Source of the DNA: Candidatus Nomurabacteria bacterium
GTDB taxonomy: Bacteria > Patescibacteriota > Minisyncoccia > Phycocordibacterales > SBAW01
DNA length: 14,049 nucleotides
Assembly: GCA_943349675.1 (NCBI GenBank)
Contig: CALQZN010000018.1
Location: 1 to 14,049 of the forward strand
Reading direction: 5' to 3'
Shown: positions 5,879 to 13,346 of the stretch, one piece after another
Numbering within the stretch: position 1 is the stretch's first letter
Layout: each line of letters opens with the position of its first letter
Notes under the pieces: generated by a model
Databases searched by the model: none
Told to the model about the DNA's origin: nothing
The model's input: the letters and a program-made list of their open reading frames with translations, nothing else
Translations under genes and position numbers: made by a program

Positions 5879-7549
5879 TTATGACGAGATGTCGGTTGTC
5901 TCCAGAGGTGGCGTTGCACCACCTAGTCGCCGTCTAAATGAGCCTAGGGCTTCCGTGAGTTCTTGGTTACCGAGTATCCACAAGACCACCGCCACAGTGG
6001 CCAGACCCGCCACACCACTCGCCCCGCCCTGAAGCACCAATCCGAGCGTCGTATTGACCGTACCTACGGCACCCGTGAGGGCAAGCACCGCATACGCAAC
6101 CGCACCACCGATAACAGATGCTGCAAAACTTTGGAAAATCAGTGCCCCCATAGACAACCGAGAGATTTGGAAGTCTCGCATAAAAAACAAAAAGCTAAAG
6201 GTAAATTGTGTAATTGCACCAACAGCAGATCCTAGCGCCAACATAAGCACAACAGTGCCCGGGACGTCAGCAACGCGAAGTAACGATTCTATAAACGTAC
6301 GAACAAAGGCGCTCTGCAAAAACAGTTCTACAAACACTAGCGCGGACAGCACCGTTACACCCACGCCAACTAGCGCAAAATACAAAGGCTTACGTGTATT
6401 GCCCGCTGCATAGTATGCACGTGCCACCAACATCACAATAGACTGTGCGGCCAAAGCCAAAATAAACAGCGCAAGCGCTGCTGCGGTTAAACGTGTGGCG
6501 TCCCAACTAAATGCACCGGCACCTAAAATAACTCGCACCAATTGTGCACGCAACACAATAACCATAATGGTCGCTGGGATGGACCAAAAAAAGATGTGCC
6601 TGAGTGCAACTTCTACATAGCGTACAAACGCAGCTCTGTCTCCCGCAGCATGCAAGCGCGCAAGTGTTGGAAATGCCGCAACCGAGTAAGACACCCCGAT
6701 GATAGTAAGCGGTACTGCCTGGAGACTTGCTGCAAACATAAATATAGATATTGAACCCGGCATAAAATAGGAGGCCATTGCTACAAGCAACAGCAGTGAT
6801 ATTTGGCCTGCAGCTAACGTGAGTGTGCGGGGTACAGACAAAACAAGCACAGACAACAGTTCTTTACCCATAACGCGCAGCGGTAAGGTAGAGGGTGCTT
6901 TTTCTTTTAAGAAAAATGGAAGTTGCAGTGACAAGTGGAGTAATGCGCCCAATACTACCCCCCACCCGAGCCCTTGGAGCCCCCACAGTGGATATAAGAA
7001 AACAATACCAATAATGATGCCGACGTTGTACAACAAAGGAGAGATCGCATAGAGAAAAAACTGGTGGCGCATTTGTGTGCACGCAGCAACAATATTAGAT
7101 GCGCCAAGAAGTATAGGTTGGAGCAGTAAAATACGCACAAGCGACACCAATTCTGCGTTTGCAATACCTGGGGCAATGAGCGGCACCAGATACGGCGCTA
7201 ATAAAAAGGCAACACCCGCAACAACCCCCATAGCGATAAAAAACACCACAAGAACTTGGCGCAAAAAAGATACCATAAGGCCTTTTTGTTTTTCCTCAAG
7301 ACGAGAAAGCACTGGCAAGAGCGCGTACAGTGACAACAGCGACGCAACCGTCGCAAACAAAAAGTCTGGAATACGAAATGCCACGTAATATAGATCTAGC
7401 GTATGCGACGCACCAAAAGTCGACGCAAGCATGCGGTCGCGCACAAGCGCTAACAACTGGGACCCAAGCGCAAAGGCTGCCAATACATAGGCAGCCTCGT
7501 GCATTCCACGAACTTCTCGACTCATCGCAGTAATCAGTGACCGAACCAT
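5879..7549 (-). CDS. murJ: MurJ/MviN-type lipid II flippase
   Basis: This polytopic membrane protein of the MOP superfamily moves lipid-linked peptidoglycan precursor across the cytoplasmic membrane. The 556 residues hold about 14 hydrophobic segments. Family features include the N-terminal RDRMLASTFGASHTLDLYYVAFRIPDFLF (MurJ 'a..fG.g...Da...Af.iPn.l'), the LLPVLSRL segment, SYSVAAFPTLARL (typical 'v..v.fP.ls'), and VARAYYAAGNTRKPL late in the protein. It begins 6 nt after the stop of the Wzy-like gene, with no own promoter visible, so the two form an operon. Downstream ATGs (7525, 7504) are alternative starts. The gene implies a peptidoglycan wall. Confidence 0.95.
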   Translation of the reverse strand: MVRSLITAMSREVRGMHEAAYVLAAFALGSQLLALVRDRMLASTFGASHTLDLYYVAFRIPDFLFATVASLLSLYALLPVLSRLEEKQKGLMVSFLRQVLVVFFIAMGVVAGVAFLLAPYLVPLIAPGIANAELVSLVRILLLQPILLGASNIVAACTQMRHQFFLYAISPLLYNVGIIIGIVFLYPLWGLQGLGWGVVLGALLHLSLQLPFFLKEKAPSTLPLRVMGKELLSVLVLSVPRTLTLAAGQISLLLLVAMASYFMPGSISIFMFAASLQAVPLTIIGVSYSVAAFPTLARLHAAGDRAAFVRYVEVALRHIFFWSIPATIMVIVLRAQLVRVILGAGAFSWDATRLTAAALALFILALAAQSIVMLVARAYYAAGNTRKPLYFALVGVGVTVLSALVFVELFLQSAFVRTFIESLLRVADVPGTVVLMLALGSAVGAITQFTFSFLFFMRDFQISRLSMGALIFQSFAASVIGGAVAYAVLALTGAVGTVNTTLGLVLQGGASGVAGLATVAVVLWILGNQELTEALGSFRRRLGGATPPLETTDISS

Positions 7550-7555
7550 AAAGGC

Positions 7556-9880
7556 CTACTGTGCAATAGGCGCAGTCTCTCGCTCTTGTGGCGAGTCAGT
7601 GACTGGAGGTTGTGCGTTTTCAAACGGTGACTTACCGCTGCGCAAGTTGTCGAGAATAAACTTTACTTCTTGGTTATCTGGGTTAGTTTTTTCGAGGTCC
7701 ACAAATTGCTGCAAAGCTTCCGGGGCGCGGTTTTGCGCTGCGTACGCTAGCCCAAGGAAGTATTTTGCGTTTGCAAAATCAGGTTGCAACTTAACCGCTT
7801 GTTCAAGCACTGGCGCCGCATTTTTTACATCTTTGGCAGTGTAGTACAAGAGGCCAAGCTCAAACCAAATAGATGGCACACCAGGAGCGCTCCGTACAGC
7901 GGCCTGTGCTGCTTTGATAGCATTTGGTATGTCTTTGTTTGCAACGTTCAACTGAACCAGAAAGAGGATAGCGTCGGTGTAGTCGGGTTTGAGCGTGAGA
8001 GATTTAGACAAATGTACCTCTATGGGTCGAAGGTCTCTACTGTGCCCTGCCGCCAAGCGCGCAAGCAACAATGGAATTTCTGGACTACTTGGGTTGAGTG
8101 TCGCTGCACGCTCATAGTTGTCTTTTGCACTCTCATACGCACCACCAACCCCGAGCGACGCCAAGAGGTCATACACCCGAGCAAGCGCCACGTACCCTCG
8201 GTAATCTTGTGGTGCAATAGCAACAACACGCTGTCCATCGGGAATAACTTTTTCTATTTCTGCTTTAAATTTTGCCTGATCCTCTTCAGTGGGAGATTTA
8301 ATCGAGGCTATTTGTTGGATTTTTGCAGTACGAGCAGCAACCGCTAGACGATACGAGTCTGATATAGGCTCTATTTTTTGAGCTTTAGCTGCCAAAGCGA
8401 GCGCTTGATCTAAACCTCCTTTCGACATCTCTACAGCTCCTTGGTTGATGTAGGACTGCGCAACAAGCCGACGTCCGGCAACAAAGCCACTCCAAAACAC
8501 CAAACCAACAAAACACACACAAACTAGCACCAACCCTAGCTGAGAAACACGAGACAATTGTGTAGGTGTACTTTCCGTTTGTGGTTTTTTCATAGAAAAA
8601 CCAAACGCGGCACCTGCCAAAGCAAAGCTCAACAAGATATTGTTTTGACTTGGTACATAAAAGAGCATCGCAGTCCACAAAAACACTGCGGATGTACCTA
8701 GACACAATGCAACCACTTTTTCTGGAGCACTCAGATGCTGCGATCGCAGCGCCCGCAACAACCCAAGCAACACCAACGCTAGTGGTATAAGCCACGCAAG
8801 GGCACCCAATACTCCAACACTAGCAAGTGCCGTGGCAAACGTGCTAAAGCCAACACTAAAGTCAAGGTTCCAGAATGGCGATTGGTTGACCTCCATAGGT
8901 TTGTACAACAACCAACTTTGGCTAAATGTTTGAGGCCCAGTACCTACAAGAAATTCTTGAAGTGATGTACCGTGGGATGCACGGGTTATGTCGAGAGTCG
9001 AGCTAAACGCAGGCCGCACTTCGAGTGCTGAGACAGGGAAAATGCTGGTGAGCCCTGTATTTACTGTTGCACCCCAAAGTAGCAAAAGGCCACTTACACC
9101 AGCGCCAATAACAGGGACCCAGGGCACATTGCGCAACCAGTATCGTTCAACATCCGGGCGTTTGGAGACAAACGACCATAAAGCAAGGAGCAAACACAAC
9201 ACCATCAAAACCCACCACATAAGTGGAAACTGGATTATAGCCAACAACAGTGCTAGTGCGGCCAAAAGTACAAAGCCCAGCACCCGGCGCACATGGGTCA
9301 TGGGTACAAACTCGAGCACCAAAAGCAATAACATCAACAAAAGTCCGACCAAAAGTCCGAGGTCATTCCACTTACCTACCAAGTTGACTGAACGGTCTGC
9401 AAAAATTTGAAACGGTATAACTGTTGTGCCAAAAAGCACCGCAGTGTATTGGAACAGCACCGCAAAAGCTGCAGCTGCAGATACTACCCACAAAAGCATT
9501 CTTGCAGCACGGAGGGTTTTAAATAATGTAAAGGAAAAAATAAAGGACAACGAGCACAGCAGCACAAAAAGCACCGTGTCTGCGTCAACTGCATATCCTG
9601 AAATACCGACACTGCGATTCGACGAAAAGTATAAAGACACCAGGTACATCAATGGTAGTACAAACACAAGCAGTGCGGCACGCGACCCACCACTACGAAA
9701 GTCACGCATACCACCCCCCAATACAAAAAGAATACTAGAGATACCGAGAAAACCAGCAAACAACGCTACCTTACCAAGTTGCAACGGAAACCAAACACTA
9801 GGAATAATGAATACAAGTGCACACACTAGGCCAGATAAGTACATGTACCGCGAGCCCGACAAAAAACGTGATGATTGCAT
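7556..9880 (-). CDS. Wzy/O-antigen-ligase-like membrane protein with C-terminal TPR repeats
   Basis: This is a 774-residue protein. The first ~480 residues hold about 12 TM helices with the layout of the O-antigen ligase/polymerase (Wzy_C) family, including an extracytoplasmic loop with FLVGTGPQTFSQSW and a later SVGVLGALAWLIP. After a last TM helix (FWSGFVAGRR), the C-terminal ~270 residues form TPR-like helical repeats, e.g. WFELGLLYYTAKDVKNAAPV and FANAKYFLGLAYAAQNRAPE. The His of the ligase 'HN.yl' motif is not evident (the region reads VNQSPFWNLDFSVGF), so enzymatic activity is uncertain. The start at 9880 is chosen because TATACT ends 7 nt before this ATG; a 66-codon upstream extension would run over the rnpB terminator and into rnpB. 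It is first gene of an operon with murJ. Confidence 0.85.
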   Translation of the reverse strand: MQSSRFLSGSRYMYLSGLVCALVFIIPSVWFPLQLGKVALFAGFLGISSILFVLGGGMRDFRSGGSRAALLVFVLPLMYLVSLYFSSNRSVGISGYAVDADTVLFVLLCSLSFIFSFTLFKTLRAARMLLWVVSAAAAFAVLFQYTAVLFGTTVIPFQIFADRSVNLVGKWNDLGLLVGLLLMLLLLVLEFVPMTHVRRVLGFVLLAALALLLAIIQFPLMWWVLMVLCLLLALWSFVSKRPDVERYWLRNVPWVPVIGAGVSGLLLLWGATVNTGLTSIFPVSALEVRPAFSSTLDITRASHGTSLQEFLVGTGPQTFSQSWLLYKPMEVNQSPFWNLDFSVGFSTFATALASVGVLGALAWLIPLALVLLGLLRALRSQHLSAPEKVVALCLGTSAVFLWTAMLFYVPSQNNILLSFALAGAAFGFSMKKPQTESTPTQLSRVSQLGLVLVCVCFVGLVFWSGFVAGRRLVAQSYINQGAVEMSKGGLDQALALAAKAQKIEPISDSYRLAVAARTAKIQQIASIKSPTEEDQAKFKAEIEKVIPDGQRVVAIAPQDYRGYVALARVYDLLASLGVGGAYESAKDNYERAATLNPSSPEIPLLLARLAAGHSRDLRPIEVHLSKSLTLKPDYTDAILFLVQLNVANKDIPNAIKAAQAAVRSAPGVPSIWFELGLLYYTAKDVKNAAPVLEQAVKLQPDFANAKYFLGLAYAAQNRAPEALQQFVDLEKTNPDNQEVKFILDNLRSGKSPFENAQPPVTDSPQERETAPIAQ

Positions 9881-9887
9881 AGCGGTT

Positions 9888-9893
9888 AGTATA
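9888..9893 (-). promoter_or_regulatory. -10 box (TATACT) of the Wzy-like gene, leaderless
   Basis: On the minus strand TATACT is followed by exactly 7 nt and the ATG at 9880. It lies between the rnpB terminator and the gene, and it decides the start codon. Confidence 0.65.
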
Positions 9894-9936
9894 CTGCATA
9901 CCAAAGACTCTTGCTGTAGCGACAAATCCACAGCAA

Positions 9937-9959
9937 ACGCCCCGCTTTTGGCGGGGCGT
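9937..9959 (-). terminator. Intrinsic terminator of rnpB
   Basis: A perfect 9-bp GC-rich stem, ACGCCCCGC/GCGGGGCGT, has a 5-nt loop. On the minus strand it follows the RNase P RNA 3' end by about 10 nt and is followed by TTG, a weak T-tract. The position right after rnpB supports the call. Confidence 0.75.
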
Positions 9960-9968
9960 CTACATATT

Positions 9969-10254
9969 AGCGCGCGCGTCTGTAAGCCGAGTTCTGTCGT
10001 AAGCAACAATTTATCTAGGCCCTGCTTTACAGCAGGGCTCAAGCGGCACTCCCACACAAGGTGGGCACGGCCTTGCACTTGGACAAGGATTTAGCCGTTT
10101 CACTCCCACTGAAGGGACTCGTCTCTGTTCGCACCTCTTGTGCCCGCTAAAAGCACATGATGGGTATTACCCACTGCCTGTCTGCACCCAAAATTTGGGG
10201 CAAGTGCTCGGACTTTCCTCCCCGACTTTCATCGGAGCTGTTACTCAACGCGCT
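9969..10254 (-). ncRNA. rnpB: RNase P RNA (bacterial type A)
   Basis: This is the catalytic RNA that trims tRNA 5' leaders. On the minus strand the universal 5' core GGAGGAAAGTCCGAGC lies at 10221-10206 and the 3' core ACAGAACTCGGCTTACA at 9997-9981; together they make helix P4. GTGAAACGGCTAAATCC and several GC-rich hairpins lie between. The ends are set by possible P1 pairing AGCGCG (10254-10249) with CGCGCT (9974-9969), giving about 286 nt. The exact 5' end may be a few bases further in, near 10248, given the TATAAT at 10261-10256. The 5' end overlaps the last codons of the DUF192 gene. Confidence 0.93.
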
Positions 10255-10714
10255 CATTATATTGTACAACAATTTTTTGCCCAACGCCAATATCGTGCGC
10301 AGCAGCATAACCGGCTGGCACCTCAAGCACGTACACAGAAGGAGCGTTTGGATGGAATGCCTGTGGATACGTAGTCGAAGATACATTTGGAAGTACGGTA
10401 GTAATTACCCCCGCCTTGTCTGCCCAGATAATGTCGATGGGAAAATACATGTCCTTCATCCAAAACCCCCAGTCCCCTGCCTTGGGAAAAATAAATAACA
10501 TACCATTGCCCCAAGCGAGCGACTTTCGACCAGACAACCCTTGTGTGCGTGCAGCACTTGTAGCCGCAATATCAACTAACACAGTGGTTGTGCCTATAAC
10601 AACACTATCACTGGGCTGACCTTCTGTAGAAATAACTGCAGGAATGTTGGAGTGATACATAAAAATTGCCACCAAGGCGAGGGCGCACATACCTAGTGCT
10701 ATATATTTGATCAT
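10241..10714 (-). CDS. DUF192 family protein, membrane-anchored or exported
   Basis: This 157-residue protein has an N-terminal hydrophobic anchor or signal (residues 3-20) and a DUF192 domain. Visible family motifs are ARTQGLSGRKSL (family 'R..GLmgR..L'), GMLFIFPKAGDWGFWMKDM ('GMLFvf......FWMknt') and FPIDIIWADKAG ('PLDiifld..g'). DUF192 proteins are small beta-rich extracytoplasmic proteins of unknown biochemical function. ATG 10714 overlaps the helicase stop as ATGA, and GGAGG stands three bases upstream, so translation is probably coupled; ATG 10726 would add four residues. Its last 14 codons contain the rnpB promoter, so the C-terminal sequence is under double constraint. Confidence 0.9.
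   Translation of the reverse strand: MIKYIALGMCALALVAIFMYHSNIPAVISTEGQPSDSVVIGTTTVLVDIAATSAARTQGLSGRKSLAWGNGMLFIFPKAGDWGFWMKDMYFPIDIIWADKAGVITTVLPNVSSTTYPQAFHPNAPSVYVLEVPAGYAAAHDIGVGQKIVVQYNERVE
10256..10284 (-). promoter_or_regulatory. rnpB promoter inside the DUF192 gene
   Basis: On the minus strand TTGGGC (10284-10279), a 17-nt spacer and a perfect TATAAT (10261-10256) form a near-consensus promoter. It lies within the DUF192 reading frame (codons for VGQKIVVQYN) and fires into rnpB. Confidence 0.72.
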
Positions 10715-12069
10715 ACTCCTCCGCATGCACGTAAAAATTGACCATGCAGCTCCTGCAAATCACGCTCGGGCATATCACCAAAGGTTTGCGCTGCATCCTC
10801 TGATTGATCGCGAAATTGCTCGTCACGTTCGAGCACCCCGGGGTGGACCTCGAACGTGCGATTATTCCAACCCAAGATATGCAGCCCCGAGAGGCGGCGC
10901 ACCCGCGAGAGCGCAACATACCCCTGCCCAAATTCAAACGTATCGTGCAAGTCCATCACCGCCTCGTCCAAACTCATACCTTGGCTTTTGTGCACCGTAA
11001 TGGCCCACGCCAAACGCAGTGGCACCTGCGTCACCCGCGCATGCACCTTACCCCCTTCTTCGACTGTCCACTCCATGGGCTCTACCTCGATGCGTCGCCC
11101 ACTACGAGTCAACACCGTTGGGTAGCCGCTGTAGTTACTAAACCCTTCCACAATGCCGAGCGTGCCATTGACGTACCCCTCTTTTGGATTGTTTTTTGTA
11201 AACATCACTGCCGCGCCTTTTTTAAGCTGCAAATTTTCGGGTGATATACAACTTTTGATAAGAGCTGCCACAATTCCCGCGGTCCCTTGTGATGACATCA
11301 AAAATGGCTTGGGGGTGCCGGGCAAGGCACGCAGCGTCGCATCGTTGATACGGTCAACGTCGGCGTTATGGGAAAACAGCTTTGGCGCATCTTTTGGCAC
11401 CTTGTGTGGTACCACCTTACGCGACGCGATGTGCTCTAGGTGTTTGCTACCAAAGGTATTTTTGCGTATAGCGTCGAGCACACTGAGGTAGGCCTGGTCG
11501 TCTTGGCGATGTTGCTCGGTTAAGTAACACACAATAGGGTTTGCCCGTGCCCATACTGCGGCGTCGTAGGCAAAGTGGGTACGTGACTCATCGACAAACA
11601 AGTCGTTGTCCTCTTCTTGTGGAAGAGAGCGCACTATGGGTGGAAGTTGGAAAAAATCTCCCACCAACACTACCTGGAGCCCTCCAAACGGGCGCGAACT
11701 GCCTAAAATTTCTCGACACACAGCGTCGACCATCGCCAAGGTATTGTCGGCAAGCATCGACACTTCGTCGATAATTAAAATTTTGGTACGGCGGATTTGT
11801 TTAACAATACGCTCGAGCGACGCAATGCGGTCGAGCTCGTATGCATCAAGTTTTTGCTTAATCCCAATACCACTCCACGAATGGATAGTCATACCACCAA
11901 CATGTGTCGCGGCAATGCCCGTGGACGCAGTGATGGCAGGTTCTATACCATGCGCGCGCAGCCACGCAATGTACTGGTTTATGGTGTGCGTCTTGCCCGC
12001 CCCGGGCTCACCGGTCAAAAAGACATTTGCGCCAGTTTTTAGTATGTCGAGCGCAGTTTCTTGAGTCAT
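10711..12069 (-). CDS. PIF1/RecD-like superfamily 1B DNA helicase
   Basis: This 452-residue ATP-dependent helicase probably moves 5'-3' and acts in replication or repair. Walker A is GEPGAGKT (20-27), then ITASTGIAATHVGGMTIHSW (motif Ia, as in PIF1), Walker B IIDEVSML (99-106), motif III LVGDFFQLPPI (135-145), the Arg-finger region TEQHRQDD, and the C-terminal SF1 motif AITVHKSQGMSLDEAV with GYVALSRVRRLSGL. This is the short bacterial PIF1-like form with no accessory domain apart from ~40 C-terminal residues. Extended -10 TGGTATAGT lies 10 nt before the ATG, predicting a very short leader. The stop overlaps the DUF192 start by ATGA, so the two are one operon. Confidence 0.93.
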   Translation of the reverse strand: MTQETALDILKTGANVFLTGEPGAGKTHTINQYIAWLRAHGIEPAITASTGIAATHVGGMTIHSWSGIGIKQKLDAYELDRIASLERIVKQIRRTKILIIDEVSMLADNTLAMVDAVCREILGSSRPFGGLQVVLVGDFFQLPPIVRSLPQEEDNDLFVDESRTHFAYDAAVWARANPIVCYLTEQHRQDDQAYLSVLDAIRKNTFGSKHLEHIASRKVVPHKVPKDAPKLFSHNADVDRINDATLRALPGTPKPFLMSSQGTAGIVAALIKSCISPENLQLKKGAAVMFTKNNPKEGYVNGTLGIVEGFSNYSGYPTVLTRSGRRIEVEPMEWTVEEGGKVHARVTQVPLRLAWAITVHKSQGMSLDEAVMDLHDTFEFGQGYVALSRVRRLSGLHILGWNNRTFEVHPGVLERDEQFRDQSEDAAQTFGDMPERDLQELHGQFLRACGGV

Positions 12070-12079
12070 ATGTGCTCAA

Positions 12080-12088
12080 ACTATACCA
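12080..12088 (-). promoter_or_regulatory. Extended -10 (TGGTATAGT) of the helicase operon
   Basis: On the minus strand TGG plus TATAGT ends 10 nt before the helicase ATG, the same geometry as lepA. No -35 match is seen. Confidence 0.55.
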
Positions 12089-12143
12089 GACTGGGGAGTA
12101 AATCGGGCGGACAGCTCCAGATGCCGCCCTGAGCCCAAGGTTG

Positions 12144-12149
12144 TATACT
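12144..12149 (+). promoter_or_regulatory. -10 box (TATACT) of the alternative-oxidase-like gene, leaderless
   Basis: TATACT is followed by 7 nt and then the ATG at 12157, so transcription should begin at or next to the start codon. Confidence 0.65.
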
Positions 12150-12156
12150 GTGAAGC

Positions 12157-12855
12157 ATGGAATTAATACGGGGCAATACAGAACTTGAGGCATTAAACAG
12201 TAAATTAAATGACGACGCAGAGCTTTTGGCTTACAAAAAACCACTCGATACCTACCGGTCATCACTCGTACCGCGCCTGTTGGGGCATACACTTGTGTGG
12301 TGTGGCAACGTGGTATACGGCAAACGACCGTCGTACTTAAAATTCCGCGCAGTCGAGATTATTGCGCGCGCACACTATCACTCATGGGCATCTGCCGTCT
12401 ACACACTACACTTTATGACACTTTTTTACAGCAACGAGCAAAAAGCTATACAGCTTTCAAATACTGCGAAATATGCGCGACTCGCACAAGACAACGAGAC
12501 TATGCACGTGGTGGTCATCTCGCAGTTGGCAAAACGCGAACATAAAGCCGGTTTTTTACGCAACACACTCGCGCCTATGCTATTTGCGTTTGTGTATTTT
12601 TGGGCATCGTACCTCCTGTATCTAATTAAGCCTCGATACTCGTATGAGCTTAACTATATGTTCGAGAACCACGCGTTTGAGCAATATAATGAATTTATCC
12701 ATCGGCACGAAGAGTCACTCAAAAAGAAACCGGTCGACAGCCCCTTCCTTGTTTGGTACGGCCGCCACCCCAAAAACCAATGGGAATTCTTTCGCTCTAT
12801 CCGCAATGACGAAATAATCCACCGCAACACATCGATTGAGGAGATAGGAAAGTAA
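12157..12855 (+). CDS. Alternative-oxidase-like diiron protein
   Basis: This 232-residue protein fits the alternative oxidase (AOX) family: non-proton-pumping quinol oxidases that pass electrons from quinol to oxygen on the membrane surface. The six iron ligands appear in order: E67 (RAVEII), E114 and H117 (DNETMH, cf. AOX NERMH), E170 (MFENHAFEQY, cf. LEEEA), E219 and H222 (RNDEIIHRN, cf. RADEAHHRD). N113, D218 and Y177, which align with conserved second-shell residues and the catalytic Tyr of AOX, are also present. Two E's of the LEEEA motif are N and H here. A hydrophobic segment (about 137-157) fits the monotopic membrane patch. A related diiron hydroxylase is the main alternative. It stands alone, divergent from the helicase. 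Confidence 0.8.
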   Translation: MELIRGNTELEALNSKLNDDAELLAYKKPLDTYRSSLVPRLLGHTLVWCGNVVYGKRPSYLKFRAVEIIARAHYHSWASAVYTLHFMTLFYSNEQKAIQLSNTAKYARLAQDNETMHVVVISQLAKREHKAGFLRNTLAPMLFAFVYFWASYLLYLIKPRYSYELNYMFENHAFEQYNEFIHRHEESLKKKPVDSPFLVWYGRHPKNQWEFFRSIRNDEIIHRNTSIEEIGK

Positions 12856-12880
12856 AATGCGGAGGCGGAGATTCGGCTTC

Positions 12881-13237
12881 GACTCAATACTACGCCGTCG
12901 CGTAGTATTGGTCTAGCCACCACCTCGCAAAACTTTCTGCTGAAAGTTTTATGCTCCGGTGTTCGAATCTCTCACACAAAGTACGCAGGTACTTTGCTCG
13001 CCTCTCGCAAAATCAAAACCCCCGTTTGGGGCGTTTTGATTTTGCGGTATGCTCTGGACAAAATTCGAACTTTTTTCGAAAAAAATCCAGAAGAAGAAAT
13101 CTGAAACAATGCGGACGAAGTTTTGCGGAAACAATTTTCTGGGAAAGGATTCCGCAAAACTTCGGCTGATTCCTTTTTTCTGAATTCGGATGTCGCAAGC
13201 GGAGGAGGAGGGGTTTGGGGAGGAATCCTCCGCTTGC
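12881..13237 (+). repeat. Gene-free hairpin array (seven stem-loops)
   Basis: Successive inverted repeats with distinct sequences fill this stretch. A: 11-bp perfect stem, 12885-12910, extended by GAC/GTC to 12881-12913. B: 9 bp, 12929-12950. C: 8 bp, 12977-12996. D: 14 bp plus inner CCCC/GGGG, 13006-13046. E: TCTGGA/TCCAGA around paired TTCGAA, 13053-13091. F: 15 bp perfect, 13116-13164. G: 12 bp perfect, 13195-13237. Loops are 4 nt in A-D and 19 nt in F and G. CGCAAAA or its complement TTTTGCG recurs in B, D and F. No ORF in this stretch looks coding. It could be a structured RNA ending at terminator G, or a nest of palindromic repeats. The rest of 12856-13346 holds only the XRE promoter region. 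Confidence 0.75.
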
Positions 13238-13247
13238 TCCTCTTTTT
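13195..13247 (+). terminator. Rho-independent terminator-like hairpin (hairpin G)
   Basis: The 12-bp stem GCAAGCGGAGGA/TCCTCCGCTTGC (13195-13206, 13226-13237) is followed on the plus strand by TCCTCTTTTTGTTTT. It would end transcription from the oxidase gene or from the hairpin array. Confidence 0.6.
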
Positions 13248-13297
13248 GTTTTGGCGAAATTCTGGCGGGCTACAAAATCCATAAATACAGTTTATCA

Positions 13298-13320
13298 CAA
13301 TATCTAAACTTTGGATATTG
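13298..13320. promoter_or_regulatory. Operator-like palindrome upstream of the XRE gene
   Basis: CAATATC (13298-13304) and GATATTG (13314-13320) form a perfect 7-bp inverted repeat with a 9-nt spacer, ending 26 nt before the XRE start. TTGGAT (13311-13316), overlapping the right arm, and GACAAT (13333-13338) with 16-nt spacing are a plausible promoter. Binding by the XRE protein would block it, giving autoregulation. Confidence 0.5.
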
Positions 13321-13346
13321 AATTCTTGGATAGACAATGTTAGTAT

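Noticed and set aside
7784..8347. 187-codon plus-strand ORF
   Set aside because: Antisense shadow of the TPR region, with Cys/Trp/Arg-rich unstructured sequence.
9881..10078. 66-codon N-terminal extension of the Wzy-like gene
   Set aside because: It overlaps the rnpB terminator and RNase P RNA core, and a -10 box sits 7 nt before the internal ATG at 9880.
9426..10094. 222-codon plus-strand ORF
   Set aside because: Low-complexity Ser/Thr/Lys/Asn composition, antisense to the Wzy-like TM region and rnpB; a shadow frame.
12859..12976. tmRNA or tRNA-like gene: GGAGATTCGGCTTCGAC resembles a tmRNA 5' end, and GTTCGAATC resembles a T loop
   Set aside because: No T stem pairs around GTTCGAATC, the would-be anticodon arm is an 11-bp stem with a 4-nt loop, and no matching acceptor 3' strand follows at the right place.
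12881..13237. CRISPR array or integron attC array
   Set aside because: There are no direct repeats with regular spacing, and no GTTRRRY/RYYYAAC core sites; the stems differ in sequence from one another.
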